Shown here one piece after another: positions 44,350-52,758 of a stretch of 64,000 nucleotides of DNA (positions within the stretch are counted from its first letter, which is position 1; the number at the start of each line of letters is the position of its first letter). Origin of the DNA: Kitasatospora sp. GAS204B (GTDB lineage: Bacteria > Actinomycetota > Actinomycetes > Streptomycetales > Streptomycetaceae); contig NZ_JARZAG010000017.1 of NCBI RefSeq assembly GCF_029892155.1, positions 115,665 through 179,664 on the forward strand, read 5' to 3'. The notes beneath the pieces were generated by a model, which did no database searches, had not been told where the DNA came from, and saw only the letters and a list, made by a program, of their open reading frames with translations. The position numbers were made by a program, and so were the translations under genes.

Positions 44350-45038
44350 CAGTTACTCCGTCCGTTGTCCAGGTCTTCGTCGTAGATGACCTCCAGCTCC
44401 GCGGTGAGGGCCTGGGCGAGATCGGCCTGCTGGGAGTGGTTGATGATGACCTTTGCCAGGTTGGCGACCCCGCGCACGGTGGTCAGCTCGTTGCCGCGCA
44501 GGTCCGTCTCCTTGTAGGTGCCGCGGCCGAACTCCGTCAGTCGCAGCGTGCAGTCGTCGAAGACGACCTTGGCGAGGTCGCAGCCGTTGAACGACGCCTC
44601 GATGAGGGCGGTCTTCGAGAAGGCGACAGGGCCGGCGGCACGGACCTGCTCGAAGGTGGCGTAGTCGAGCTTGCAGTTCTCGAAGAGGACGCTGTCGAGG
44701 TTCACCCTGGTGAGGTTGGCGCCCATGATCTTGCAGTCGCGGAAGACGACGCGGGACAGTTTGCTGTCGCTCCAGTCGGCAGAGCCGAAGTCGCAGCTGT
44801 CGAACTCCACCGAGTCGACCCGGACGTCATCCAGACGCACGCGGGTCGCGTGAAGGTGGGTGACGCGGCCGGTGATGAGGCGGGCCCGGGCGAGGTCGAG
44901 GTCGCGGAGGTCGGCGTCGGCGTACCGGAACTCCTGGACGGAGCCTCGTCCGCTCTCCAGCGTGGTGACGTTGGTGAGGTAGCCGTCGGCGAGGTTGGGC
45001 AGGGTGACGCTGACGCGGCCGAAGGTGCGGCTGTCCAT
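44346..45038 (-). CDS. Pentapeptide-repeat-like protein of the RiPP locus
   Basis: A 230-residue protein dominated by A(D/N)LxxxxL-like and xxFxxC-like pentapeptide repeats (for example FRYADADLRDLDLARAR and VEFDSCDFGSADW), predicting a right-handed beta helix. Such proteins can mimic DNA and protect gyrase, so immunity is one option; scaffolding is another. I start at the ATG at 45038, though an ATG at 45083 is also in frame. It lies 61 bases after the precursor gene and overlaps the next gene. Confidence 0.75.
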   Translation of the reverse strand: MDSRTFGRVSVTLPNLADGYLTNVTTLESGRGSVQEFRYADADLRDLDLARARLITGRVTHLHATRVRLDDVRVDSVEFDSCDFGSADWSDSKLSRVVFRDCKIMGANLTRVNLDSVLFENCKLDYATFEQVRAAGPVAFSKTALIEASFNGCDLAKVVFDDCTLRLTEFGRGTYKETDLRGNELTTVRGVANLAKVIINHSQQADLAQALTAELEVIYDEDLDNGRSNW

Positions 45039-45099
45039 GGTGTCTCGCTCTCGAAAGCGGGCCCGGCCCGCCAATTCATCCACGGGCCTGGCGACAGGT

Positions 45100-45276
45100 C
45101 TACTTGCTGCTCTTGTTCCAGTTGTCCCAGGTCGGCCGGTTGTCGAACGACGACGACGTGTTGTCCCACGTGGGCCGGTTGTCGAACTTGCCCACCGCGG
45201 GCTCGACCTCCAGGACGCCCACGAGATCGGTGATCACGCTGGCCTGGGCGGTTTCCAGTAGTTCGAGGAGGGTCAT
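45100..45276 (-). CDS. amcA: RiPP precursor peptide with two FDNRPTWDN repeats (AmcA-like)
   Basis: A 58-residue peptide. Residues 1-29 form an acidic, hydrophobic leader with MTLLELLETAQ; the core repeats FDNRPTWDN at residues 31-39 and 44-52, joined by TSSS, and ends in WNKSSK. FDN and WDN fit the aromatic-X-Asn triads that three-residue-cyclophane radical SAM enzymes crosslink, giving up to four rings. Its ATG overlaps the maturase stop (ATGA). I associate it with the actinobacterial AmcA multiple-cyclophane family from memory; the exact family should be treated as provisional. Confidence 0.78.
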   Translation of the reverse strand: MTLLELLETAQASVITDLVGVLEVEPAVGKFDNRPTWDNTSSSFDNRPTWDNWNKSSK

Positions 45277-46401
45277 GCGGCTTGCTCCTTGCGGACGGTA
45301 TCGGACAGAGCGATGAGAAGGGCCTGCTTCGACACGCGGCAGTGGTTCGTTTCGGTGCTGTCGAAGCAGCCGTTCTCGAAGAAGCGATTGCCGGCCTGCG
45401 CGCCCCGGCAGAATCCGAAGAACTCGCAGGTGGCCTCGCAGTTGTCGAGGCCGGTCAGGAACTCGTCCACGTAGCGCAGCCGGTGCGCGTCCGTCAGCAT
45501 GGCGCCGATGGACCGCTCCAGGACGTTTCCGGCGCGGAAGTCCTGGTACCCGGGGGCGGTGACGCCCGCCAGCTCGGGGGAGAGGAGGACCACCTCCCCG
45601 GCGGAGGAGACAGCGGGTATCGGGTCGATCAGCACGTCCCGCCAACCGTTCCCGGCCCGGCGCACGCAGGTAGCCGCCCAGCCGGTCCACTTCCCGGACC
45701 CTCAGCTCTGGGTGCGCGCGGGTCCAGGTGATGGTCCGGCGCCAGAATTCGACGGCTTCTTCGAGCACGGGGGTCTGCCTGGTGGTGCTGGCACCCTCGG
45801 ACTCCTCGATGTTGAAGCCGACCGTGTGGCAGCCGAGTTCGGCGAAGAAGTCCAGCAGCTCCTCCGGCCGGCTGATGCCGTCCGCGGTGACGACCGCGAT
45901 CACCGAGAAGCCGATGCCGGCGTCACGCAGGCGACGGATACCCCGTATGCTCCGGCTGAACGCGGGCTTCCCGGTGCGATCGACCCGATCGCAGTTGAGC
46001 GCGGCGGGGCCGTCGACGCTCACCCCGATCCGGAACTCCCGGTCGGCGAAGAAGTCGCACCAGGCGTCCGTGACCAGCGTGGCGTTCGTCTGCACGTAAT
46101 GGTGCAGCGCTCCGGTCCGCCTCAGCTCCTCGAACGGCTCGACCAGTTCGACGAAGCGGCGGACCCCGAGGGCCATCGGCTCCCCGGCGTGCCAGACGAT
46201 CTCCAGCGGCGACGACGGGTCGGCGAACTCGGAGACCGAGCGGGCTACCGCCTCGGCGACGGCGAGCGGCATGGGCGACCGCCGCTCCTTGTCCGGGAGG
46301 TAGCAGTACCGGCAGGCCAGGTTGCAGAAGCCGTCGGGCTGGACGACAACTGTTCGCGGCCGAGACGCGATGCGGCGGTGGTAGCGGATGGTGTGTGCCA
46401 T
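45273..46401 (-). pseudogene. amcB: Radical SAM/SPASM peptide maturase with an internal frameshift (AmcB-like)
   Basis: The N-terminal ~244 residues carry the SAM cluster motif CX3CX2C at Cys26, Cys30 and Cys33 and the WHAGEP motif. Near 45669 the coding frame jumps by one base; the second frame supplies about 130 residues with IPAVSSAGEVVLLSPEL, YVDEFLTGLDNCEATCEF and the SPASM cysteines up to ETNHC. Together they make a normal ~375-residue FxsB/AmcB-type maturase. The shift may be a real mutation, a sequence error or recoding. An ATG at 46461 with AAGGAG is an alternative start to the one at 46401. Confidence 0.8.
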
Positions 46402-46615
46402 GGAACCCTCCGTCAATAGGTAACGTGGGCCGAGGCCGGTGACCGCAGCTCGCCGTTTCATGAGCGGACTCCTTCCGCTTCGTGCGGGAACTTGTCGACG
46501 CATGATGAGTACAGCCCAACTGCTCGTAGTCGGACAGGCGTTGCCTGTCGTCCCGGTGTAGTCCCGCTCTCGCGCGCAGTAAGCTGCCGGTCACTGTGGA
46601 TGATGGGATTGGCCC
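46402..46615. promoter_or_regulatory. Divergent RiPP operon / regulator control region
   Basis: The 7-bp-arm palindrome GACAGGCGTTGCCTGTC at 46533-46549 lies between the radical SAM gene and the divergent XRE-TPR regulator and is a candidate operator. A strong ribosome binding site for the longer form of the maturase (AAGGAG before the ATG at 46461) is also here. Confidence 0.5.
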
Positions 46616-47929
46616 GTGGACGATCCGATCCGGCACCCCCTCACATACGTGCGTGTCCAGCGCGAGCTGACGTTGGAAGACCTGGCGCGGCTGTGCCGCC
46701 AGGCCGCCGCCAAGCGTGGGCTCCGCTCGGGGATCGATCGACAGCGAGTCTGGAAGTGGGAGAACTACCAGGCTGGGCCGAGCTCGGAGTCTGAACTGCT
46801 GCTCGCCGATGCCCTGGACGTCCCGGTCGAGGACGTCGAGATGTTCGGCTGGCCGGACTGGCTGCCCGGGCACGATGTCCCGTTGCCGCTGGGTTCCGCG
46901 TATACCGTTCAAACACTTCGAGAGGCCCAGAGAACCGCGATGGACCGTCGTAACTTCATGACCTTCAGCGCCATCTCGCTGGCTGGCCTCGCAGCCCAGT
47001 GGGCGCTGGTCGAACCGGACCACCTCACCACCGCCTTGGGCGGTAGGAGCGTCGATGGCGAGCTGGTCGACTGGCTGGAGTCCACCAGTACGCGACTGAC
47101 GACGCTTCCGACCGAGCAACGCCAGCACACCGCGAAACTGATGGATGCTCACCTCGCCACGGTCACCGACCTGATTGCCGACGGCCGCTACAGTGAGCGC
47201 ACCGGCAAGCGACTGCACCTTCTCGCCGCATCCCTGGCGACCACCTGCGGCTGGCATCGCTTCGACCAGGGTCACCACTCAGCCGCAGGCCGCCTGTGGT
47301 CGGCGTCCCTGCACAGCGCACACGCTGCCGGCGACCGCGATTTCGGAGCCGGCGTCCTGTCCGACTTCGCCTACCAGTCCAACTGGCTCGGCCGGCCGAA
47401 CATCTCCGTGGACCTCCTCGGCAACGCGCTCTCCCGCACCGAGCACCCTACGGCCCGCTCCCTGCTCCTCCTGCGCAGGGCCAGGGCTCATGCCGCGCTT
47501 GGCGAGCGCTCGGACTGCTACCGCGACCTGTCCGCCGCCGAGACCGAGCTGTCGACCACAGCCGCCGACCCCGCCCCCAGCTGGTGTGTGTGGATGAGCC
47601 CCGCAGACCTCACCGTCGACTCCGGCCAGTGCATGCTCGACCTTGGCCGATCTGACCTCGCCAAGGCACGGATCACCGAGGGCATGTCGCTGCTGCCCCG
47701 CTCCCGGGACAAGACGCGCGGGATCTTCCTGACCTACGAGGCACGGAGCCATCTTCAGTCCGGCGAGGTCGAGCGTGCCCTCGCCGTCACCAACGAATCC
47801 CTTGATCTCGCCACCCGCATCGGTGCCGAGCGGTGTGTGACCTTGGTCCGCGAACTCGCACCGGCCTTCAGGCGCTACCAGCAGGTCGAGGGCGTCCCGG
47901 AGTTCTTGGAACGTCTCCGCGTCAGCTGA
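46616..47929 (+). CDS. XRE-family regulator with TPR-like C-terminal domain
   Basis: A 437-residue regulator. The N-terminus has a helix-turn-helix (LTLEDLARLCRQ...RQRVWKWENY), and the C-terminal two thirds consist of helical TPR-like repeats. Between them, near residue 103, RRNFMTFSAISLAG resembles a twin-arginine signal, a feature often seen inside such streptomycete regulators. Its divergence from the RiPP operon suggests it controls peptide production, perhaps by binding a peptide signal through the TPR part. The GTG at 46616 has only a weak ribosome binding site. Confidence 0.85.
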   Translation: MDDPIRHPLTYVRVQRELTLEDLARLCRQAAAKRGLRSGIDRQRVWKWENYQAGPSSESELLLADALDVPVEDVEMFGWPDWLPGHDVPLPLGSAYTVQTLREAQRTAMDRRNFMTFSAISLAGLAAQWALVEPDHLTTALGGRSVDGELVDWLESTSTRLTTLPTEQRQHTAKLMDAHLATVTDLIADGRYSERTGKRLHLLAASLATTCGWHRFDQGHHSAAGRLWSASLHSAHAAGDRDFGAGVLSDFAYQSNWLGRPNISVDLLGNALSRTEHPTARSLLLLRRARAHAALGERSDCYRDLSAAETELSTTAADPAPSWCVWMSPADLTVDSGQCMLDLGRSDLAKARITEGMSLLPRSRDKTRGIFLTYEARSHLQSGEVERALAVTNESLDLATRIGAERCVTLVRELAPAFRRYQQVEGVPEFLERLRVS

Positions 47930-47967
47930 TCGATCAGCGGGGGACCTCGGCATGCCCGAGCACGGCC

Positions 47968-47999
47968 GAAGGCCGCCTCCCTTCGGGGAGGCGGCCTTC
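47968..47999. terminator. Intrinsic terminator with UUCG tetraloop
   Basis: A 14-bp perfect stem (GAAGGCCGCCTCCC) around the stable TTCG loop follows the XRE-TPR gene and faces the convergent cell-wall hydrolase gene. Confidence 0.9.
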
Positions 48000-48084
48000 A
48001 GGCTGCCCTGCGGTTGCGATCGGAGAGTGCCGATCGGCACGTGCCCGTCAGGACGCGTTCTTCACCACGCGTCCGTCAGGTCGT

Positions 48085-49251
48085 TCAGACCCGGCCGGCG
48101 AAGTCCGGGGCGTAGTTGCTGATGGTCTCGTACTTCACGCCCGCGCTCGGGTTGGCGGCCTCGACGAACTGGCCGTTGCCCACGTAGATGGCGACGTGGT
48201 AGACGCCCGAGTCCTGGCCGTTGTTCGACCAGAACAGCAGGTCGCCCGGCTGCAGGCTGTTCATCGACACCGGGGTGCTGGCGGCGGCCTGGTCGGCGGC
48301 GACGCGGGGGATGGAGATCCCGGCCTTCGCCATCGCGGCCTGGGTCAGGCCGGAGCAGTCCCAGCCGCCGTTGCCGGTGCCGCCGTAGATGTAGGCCTGG
48401 CCGACCTGGGACTCGGCGAAGCTGATCGCGGCGGCCATCGAGCCGGTCGCGGCCGGCGCGCTGGTGGCGGCGGTGGTCTGGGCGGTGACCGCCGGGGCCG
48501 GGGCGGGCGCCGGGGTGCTGGCGGGGGCCTGGGTGGCCGGGGCGGCCTGGGTGCCGAGCGACAGGTGCTCGCCCGGGTACAGGAGGTCCGGACCCTGGGT
48601 CAGGACCGACTTGTTGAGGTCGTAGAGCTTCTGCCAGCCGCCGTCCACGTGGTGGGTGTTGGCGATGGTGGAGAGCCAGTCACCGGCCTTCACGGTGTAG
48701 CTCTGGTCGCCCTGGGAGTGGTTCCAGTGGCCCCAGTTGCCGTGGTCCGAGCCGCCCTGGTGCGAGCCGCTGCTCTGCGCCGGGGCGCTCGGGGCGGGGG
48801 TGCTGGGGGCCGGGGCGCTGGTGGTGGCCGCCGAGGAGCTGGTCGAGCCGCCGGGGTTGATGGCCGGGGCGGGGCCGCCCGCGGTCAGGCCGGCCTGGAT
48901 CGAGCAGACGGGCCAGGCGCCGGGGCCCTGGTCGGCCAGCACCTTCTCGGCGACGGCGATCTGCTGGTCCTTGGTGGCCTGGTTGGCCTGGGCCGCGTAC
49001 TGGGTGCCGCCGTAGGCGGCCCAGGTGGAGGCGCTGAACTGGAGGCCGCCGTAGTAGCCGTTGCCGGTGTTGATGCTCCAGTCGCCGGAGCTCTCGCACT
49101 GGGCGACCTTGTCCCAGGTGGAGACCGGCGCCGCGTTGGCGGTGGTGGCGGTGATGCACGGCAGGGTCAGACCGAGGCCGAGCAGACCGGTGGCCGCGAT
49201 CACCCGACGGGCGTTACGGGACGGACGGGTCGTGCCGGAAGTGGGCAGCAT
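48085..49251 (-). CDS. Resuscitation-promoting factor with LysM and NlpC/P60 domains
   Basis: A 388-residue secreted cell-wall hydrolase. A signal peptide (to about residue 41) is followed by an Rpf transglycosylase-like domain with catalytic Glu53 in QCESSGDW and a Cys52-Cys116 pair, a Ser/Pro/Ala linker, a LysM domain at 185-232, a second linker, and an NlpC/P60 peptidase with Cys299 (WDCSGL) and His352 (VYHVAIYVG). It can cut both glycan and peptide bonds of peptidoglycan, important in spore germination. Its long leader contains a c-di-AMP riboswitch and a Crp-like site. Confidence 0.93.
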   Translation of the reverse strand: MLPTSGTTRPSRNARRVIAATGLLGLGLTLPCITATTANAAPVSTWDKVAQCESSGDWSINTGNGYYGGLQFSASTWAAYGGTQYAAQANQATKDQQIAVAEKVLADQGPGAWPVCSIQAGLTAGGPAPAINPGGSTSSSAATTSAPAPSTPAPSAPAQSSGSHQGGSDHGNWGHWNHSQGDQSYTVKAGDWLSTIANTHHVDGGWQKLYDLNKSVLTQGPDLLYPGEHLSLGTQAAPATQAPASTPAPAPAPAVTAQTTAATSAPAATGSMAAAISFAESQVGQAYIYGGTGNGGWDCSGLTQAAMAKAGISIPRVAADQAAASTPVSMNSLQPGDLLFWSNNGQDSGVYHVAIYVGNGQFVEAANPSAGVKYETISNYAPDFAGRV

Positions 49252-49270
49252 GAAGACGCGATCCTCTCCT

Positions 49271-49445
49271 ACGCCTGCGAGGTGAGCTGTCGGATTCGGG
49301 CTGGAGTTGCCCGGCCGCGCGCTGCGCGGCTTCACCCCTAGCCCCGGGCACCTGGTCCGAAGACCGGCGCCGGAGCGGCTTACCTGGTTCCCCCGCTCCT
49401 GCCGTGGTTGCGTTTTCGCGCTGCCAGCGCGGCCGGTGGCAGGAC
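49271..49445 (-). promoter_or_regulatory. ydaO-type cyclic-di-AMP riboswitch
   Basis: Read on the minus strand, the leader contains the conserved ydaO elements in order: GCAGGAGCGGGGGAACCAGG, then GGGGTGAAGCCGCG, then GGGCAACTCCAGCCCGAAT and CCGACAGCTCACCTCGCAGG, ending some 20 bases before the hydrolase start. Streptomycete rpf genes are well known to be governed by this switch, which ends transcription when c-di-AMP is high. Boundaries are approximate. Confidence 0.88.
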
Positions 49446-49525
49446 TAGGCGTCCGGTTGCGCTGGGTCCGTGTGACCACGAACGGGGAGCACGTTAGACA
49501 GAGATAAGTTGAAACCGCAAACAGC

Positions 49526-49541
49526 TGTGACGGCCGTCACA
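49526..49541. promoter_or_regulatory. Crp-like palindromic operator
   Basis: TGTGACGGCCGTCACA is a perfect 16-bp palindrome of the TGTGA-N6-TCACA class recognised by cAMP receptor proteins, about 80 bases upstream of the riboswitch. Crp controls rpfA-type genes in actinobacteria, so the site fits its position. Confidence 0.75.
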
Positions 49542-50148
49542 GGCACTTCACGGGAGCTTCAAGATCGCCCCGGCGGCACAACTGAGGGGGCGTCGGAGGA
49601 GTGGTCCGGGCGCGGTGCGCAACTGACGTCTGGGGTTCGGGAGATGGCGCTCCTTCAGGGCGCGCGGTGCTGATGGTCCGTCCGCTTTCCGGGTGTGGAG
49701 ATCTCTTGGGGATCTTGGAAATTCGTCTTGCGGGAACGGCTCGAGGTAGGACCAAAGTCTCATCCGGCGCAGCGCGGCGTGACTGGCCGACATCAACCGA
49801 ATGTCCGTTTTGCACCTTCTGTCACTCCGTCAGGTCGCCACCGCGAACCGCCTGCTGCCGCCCCCTCGGGAGTCGCGCCGAGCGCCCCGCACCGCCGCCG
49901 GGCCGTCACCTGCCGGTCGCCTGGGCGTTGCCGGGGAGGTGGCCCGTCCGGCCGCGAGCCCGCCCGCCCTTTCCGGGCCGTGAGGGAGGCCTCAGGGGCC
50001 GTTCTCGCCGCCCCGGGCCCGGACCCGGCCGCCCCGGTGCCGTGGCCGGACATGCCGCCGGCCCTGCCCCCAGCGCTCGCGCCGGGGGCAGGGCCAGGGC
50101 CTTGTCCGCTATCTGGTGTTGTCTCGTGCTGACTCGCCGTCTAGCGGG
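49542..50148. other. Intergenic region without a convincing gene
   Basis: About 600 bases upstream of the Rpf promoter and downstream of the CbiX-like gene. Open frames occur on both strands but lack a ribosome binding site and protein-like composition. The right end contains the terminator at 50060-50095; otherwise I see nothing. Confidence 0.5.
50060..50095 (-). terminator. Intrinsic terminator after the CbiX-like gene
   Basis: GGCCCTGCCCCC pairs perfectly with GGGGGCAGGGCC across a 12-base loop, about 50 bases past the stop codon at 50149. Confidence 0.75.
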
Positions 50149-51126
50149 TCACTCGCCCGCAGCGGCCTGGTCGTCCGGGGCCTCCTCGACGGGAGCCTCC
50201 TCGACCGCCGGGACCGGCAGCGCGGCCAGGTACGCCGAGGCGACCAGCTGACCGATCGTCGGGTAGGCGCCCAGCACGGCCGCGCTCTCGCAACCGGTCT
50301 CCGCGGCGGCGGCGAGCAGCAGCTGCTCGTCGGCCTCCGGGCCGATCACCAGCGGGGCCAGCGCCGGCCGCTGCGAGCCGGTGGCCCGCAGGTGGTCGAC
50401 CGCGTCGGCCACCGAGCCCGGCACGTCCAGCGCGGCGGAGACCACCGGCACCGCCAGGCGGGCGGCGAGCAGCACGCCGGTGATGCCGGCGGCGTCGGCG
50501 GCGGCCTGGCCGCCGGTGGTGATCAGCACCACGCCGTCGGCGGCGGTGGTGATGGCGAAGAGCCGGGCGCGGTCGGCGCGGGCCAGGCCGGCCTCGGAGA
50601 GGCGCACGTGCACGGCCTCCGCCAGCAGCGGGTGCGGGCCGAGCGCGTCGGTCAGCAGGGCGCCGGTCTCGGTGGCCAGCGCGTGCAGGTCCATCAGGTA
50701 GTCGTGCGGGCCGGGCAGTAGCGGCACCAGCACCGGCGCGGGTCGTCCGGCCGCCAGCGCCCAGGAGATCAGCTCCTCGACCGTCGCGGTCGGCCGGGTC
50801 GTCGGCGCCGCCGCCCCCTGCTCATCGGCGCCCGGCTCCCGCGGATCCGGGGCCGGCTCGCCGTCGGTCGGGTCCTGCTCCGCCGCCGGGGCGGTGCGCA
50901 GCCAGCCGGCCGCCACCTCGATGCCCGGCTGCTCGAAGCGGATCATCGAGACCAGTTCGTCCACCAGCGCCACCGCGGCCGGGCCGGCCTCGGCCGGGAC
51001 GGCGAGCACGAGCGCCGGCGCGCCGATCGGCACCTCGGGCCTTTCGGGCCGACGGTGGCGCCCCCGCGCGCGGGAGCCTGGCGTGCGGACGGGCAGTGGT
51101 GCGCCCGGGATGGCTGCAGTGCTCAT
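50149..51126 (-). CDS. CbiX/sirohydrochlorin chelatase-like protein
   Basis: A 325-residue protein with two alpha/beta halves. The first has APALVLAVPAEAG and the second PVLVPLLPGPHDYLMDLHALA, the arrangement of class II chelatases (CbiX, SirB), but the metal-binding histidines of the active site are mostly absent. A disordered Asp/Pro/Glu-rich stretch divides the halves. No cobalamin or siroheme genes are nearby, so catalysis is doubtful and the product may be a degenerate chelatase. The ATG at 51126 has no strong ribosome binding site. Confidence 0.65.
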   Translation of the reverse strand: MSTAAIPGAPLPVRTPGSRARGRHRRPERPEVPIGAPALVLAVPAEAGPAAVALVDELVSMIRFEQPGIEVAAGWLRTAPAAEQDPTDGEPAPDPREPGADEQGAAAPTTRPTATVEELISWALAAGRPAPVLVPLLPGPHDYLMDLHALATETGALLTDALGPHPLLAEAVHVRLSEAGLARADRARLFAITTAADGVVLITTGGQAAADAAGITGVLLAARLAVPVVSAALDVPGSVADAVDHLRATGSQRPALAPLVIGPEADEQLLLAAAAETGCESAAVLGAYPTIGQLVASAYLAALPVPAVEEAPVEEAPDDQAAAGE

Positions 51127-51614
51127 GCCGGAGATCGTAGGACATGCGCGCCATCGCCCCGCATCCGGCCAGGCACTCCAACACGTCCTGGTGGGAGAGC
51201 GGATTCGACACCGGCGGGCCCCCAATCCGGACAAGTCGCGTGAAAACCCTCGGCCCTTGGTGCGAATGTGACGGAGTGTGAGGAATTGGCTGCGAAGTTG
51301 ATCATTTGTGGCGGGTGTCAATGGTCGAACCGGTCAGGCTGGCCGGTCGGTTTGCCGACGCCGGGTTACGGATCATTGAGCGATTTGCCAACAGATGTCC
51401 GATTCGGTGGACCTGACAAGGCCTCCAGGGCTCGATTTGGTCACCTGTCGTACAGGCTTCTGCACGCGCAAAATCACATGCCGATGCACGTGCATTAGCG
51501 TTATTATTACGACTAGTAAGGCACCAGCCCTGCCCGTACGAGCCGGAGGCGGCCGGCGGCCGAAGCGGTCGGGCGCCGAGTAGTACGAGCACTCCAGGCT
51601 CTTGGGAGATTTCT
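51127..51614. promoter_or_regulatory. Upstream region of the DUF397 gene, with a TGCACGTGCA palindrome
   Basis: A 488-base region with locally lower GC. The 12-bp palindrome ATGCACGTGCAT at 51484-51495 lies about 120 bases before the DUF397 start, close to the AT-rich TTATTATTACGACTAG. The same core recurs in two other promoter regions in the window. No gene is evident. Confidence 0.55.
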
Positions 51615-51851
51615 ATGCACCACACGTACAACGGCATGGCGGCTGCGGACCTCGACGGTGTGGTCTGGCAGAAGAGTCGGCACAGCAACTCCAAGGGGAA
51701 CTGCGTGGAGTTCGCCGCCCTCCCCGACGGTGCGGTCGCGATGCGCAACTCGCGCTTCCCGGACGGTCCGGCGCTCATCTACACGCGCGACGAGATCGAG
51801 GCGATGCTGCTCGGTGTCAAGGACGGGGAGTTCGACCACCTGGTGGCCTGA
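51615..51851 (+). CDS. DUF397 small developmental-type protein
   Basis: A 78-residue protein with the DUF397 signature: VWQKSRHSNSKGNCVEFA, VAMRNSRFPDGPALIYT and the final ...EFDHL. Such proteins occur throughout streptomycetes beside WhiJ-type XRE regulators and anti-sigma-like ATPases, and are thought to be partners of the regulator. GGGAG is 6 bases before the ATG. The matching ATPase and XRE genes follow within 1.5 kb. Confidence 0.93.
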   Translation: MHHTYNGMAAADLDGVVWQKSRHSNSKGNCVEFAALPDGAVAMRNSRFPDGPALIYTRDEIEAMLLGVKDGEFDHLVA

Positions 51852-51967
51852 GGGCCCGGCTGGTCCGGTGACACGAAAACACGCCGTCGTGGGGGTCCGT
51901 GCCGCGGCGGCGTTCGACGTGTCCGGGCCGGTGCGGTGGCTCGTGCGGTGCCGGCTGTTCAGCGAAC

Positions 51968-52003
51968 GGCATGGACGGCGTGGCTGGCATGGACGGCGTG
52001 GCC
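51968..52003. repeat. 18-bp tandem duplication
   Basis: GGCATGGACGGCGTGGCT is followed directly by GGCATGGACGGCGTGGCC, one base different. It lies in the non-coding gap between the DUF397 and ATPase genes. Confidence 0.85.
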
Positions 52004-52092
52004 GGCACACCAGGGAACAGCGAAACGCCGCGCACAGGCGCGGCTCTCCCGGCCATCGACCGGGAGGTGCCCCGTGGTGCACGGCGTGGTCC

Positions 52093-52758
52093 CTAGGCGG
52101 AGCGGCGGTGGCGTCCGGCCGAGGCGGTCATCGCTGACATCGCGTCAGCGGCCAGACCTGGTACTTCTGCTGACGGTTCGTCGGCCTGGAACAGGGCCCA
52201 GACCACCTTCCCGGCCCCGGAGGCCAGCGGGTGCCAGCCCCAGGACTGGCTGAAGGAGTCGACCAGGTGCAGTCCGCGGCCCGACTCGGCGACGAAGTCC
52301 GCCTCCCGGGTCACCGGGCCCTCGGTGCTCGGATCGCTGACCGCGCAGACCAGTTGGGAGGCACGGTGGACCAGACTGAGCCGGACCGGCAGCCGGCCTT
52401 CCGCCGCCTGTCCCTGCCCCTCGGGCGCGCGGCCGTTGCCCGCCTGCACCGGGAACCCGGCCAGCGCCGAGCTCGGACAGCAGGCCTCCGCCAGGTCGGC
52501 GACGGTCGGCTGGCCTATCGCGTGGCGCAGCGCGTTGGTCACCAGCTCCGAGGAGACCAGTGCCACATCGTCGAAGAGATTCTCAAGGCCCCAGCGGAGC
52601 AGGGTCGTTCTGGTGAAATCGCGAGCTGTCTTCACCGCGTCGTAGCGGGGCGCGAGGGTACACGTCACAACGTCAGGATCGACGGCCAGGGCCGCACCGG
52701 TGCCCATGAAGAGCTCCTCCCATAAGGGGGCGGACACGGCTGGACCCGGCGGGGTCAT
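52093..52758 (-). CDS. Anti-sigma-factor-like ATP-binding protein (RsbW/SpoIIAB type)
   Basis: A 221-residue GHKL ATPase. The N-box is SSELVTNALRHA with Asn75, and GRGLHLVDSFS is the second ATP motif. An alanine/glycine-rich insert of about 45 residues splits the domain. Paired with DUF397 and XRE proteins it forms a WhiJ/AbaA-type group that influences development or antibiotic synthesis. The ATG at 52758 has GGAGGTG 6 bases upstream. It is divergent from the XRE gene. Confidence 0.88.
   Translation of the reverse strand: MTPPGPAVSAPLWEELFMGTGAALAVDPDVVTCTLAPRYDAVKTARDFTRTTLLRWGLENLFDDVALVSSELVTNALRHAIGQPTVADLAEACCPSSALAGFPVQAGNGRAPEGQGQAAEGRLPVRLSLVHRASQLVCAVSDPSTEGPVTREADFVAESGRGLHLVDSFSQSWGWHPLASGAGKVVWALFQADEPSAEVPGLAADAMSAMTASAGRHRRSA

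Noticed and set aside
45640..45700. Programmed ribosomal frameshift in the maturase
   Set aside because: No slippery heptamer or downstream structure is evident; a mutation or sequence error is simpler.
45100..46503. Single 467-residue frame that joins the radical SAM N-terminus to the precursor peptide
   Set aside because: The middle part is arginine/proline-rich nonsense while the true SPASM half lies in the neighbouring frame; the fusion is caused by the frameshift, and the precursor has its own overlapping ATG.
49601..50251. Plus-strand frame between the Rpf gene and the CbiX-like gene
   Set aside because: No ribosome binding site, arginine/proline-rich composition and overlap with the terminator of the neighbouring gene.
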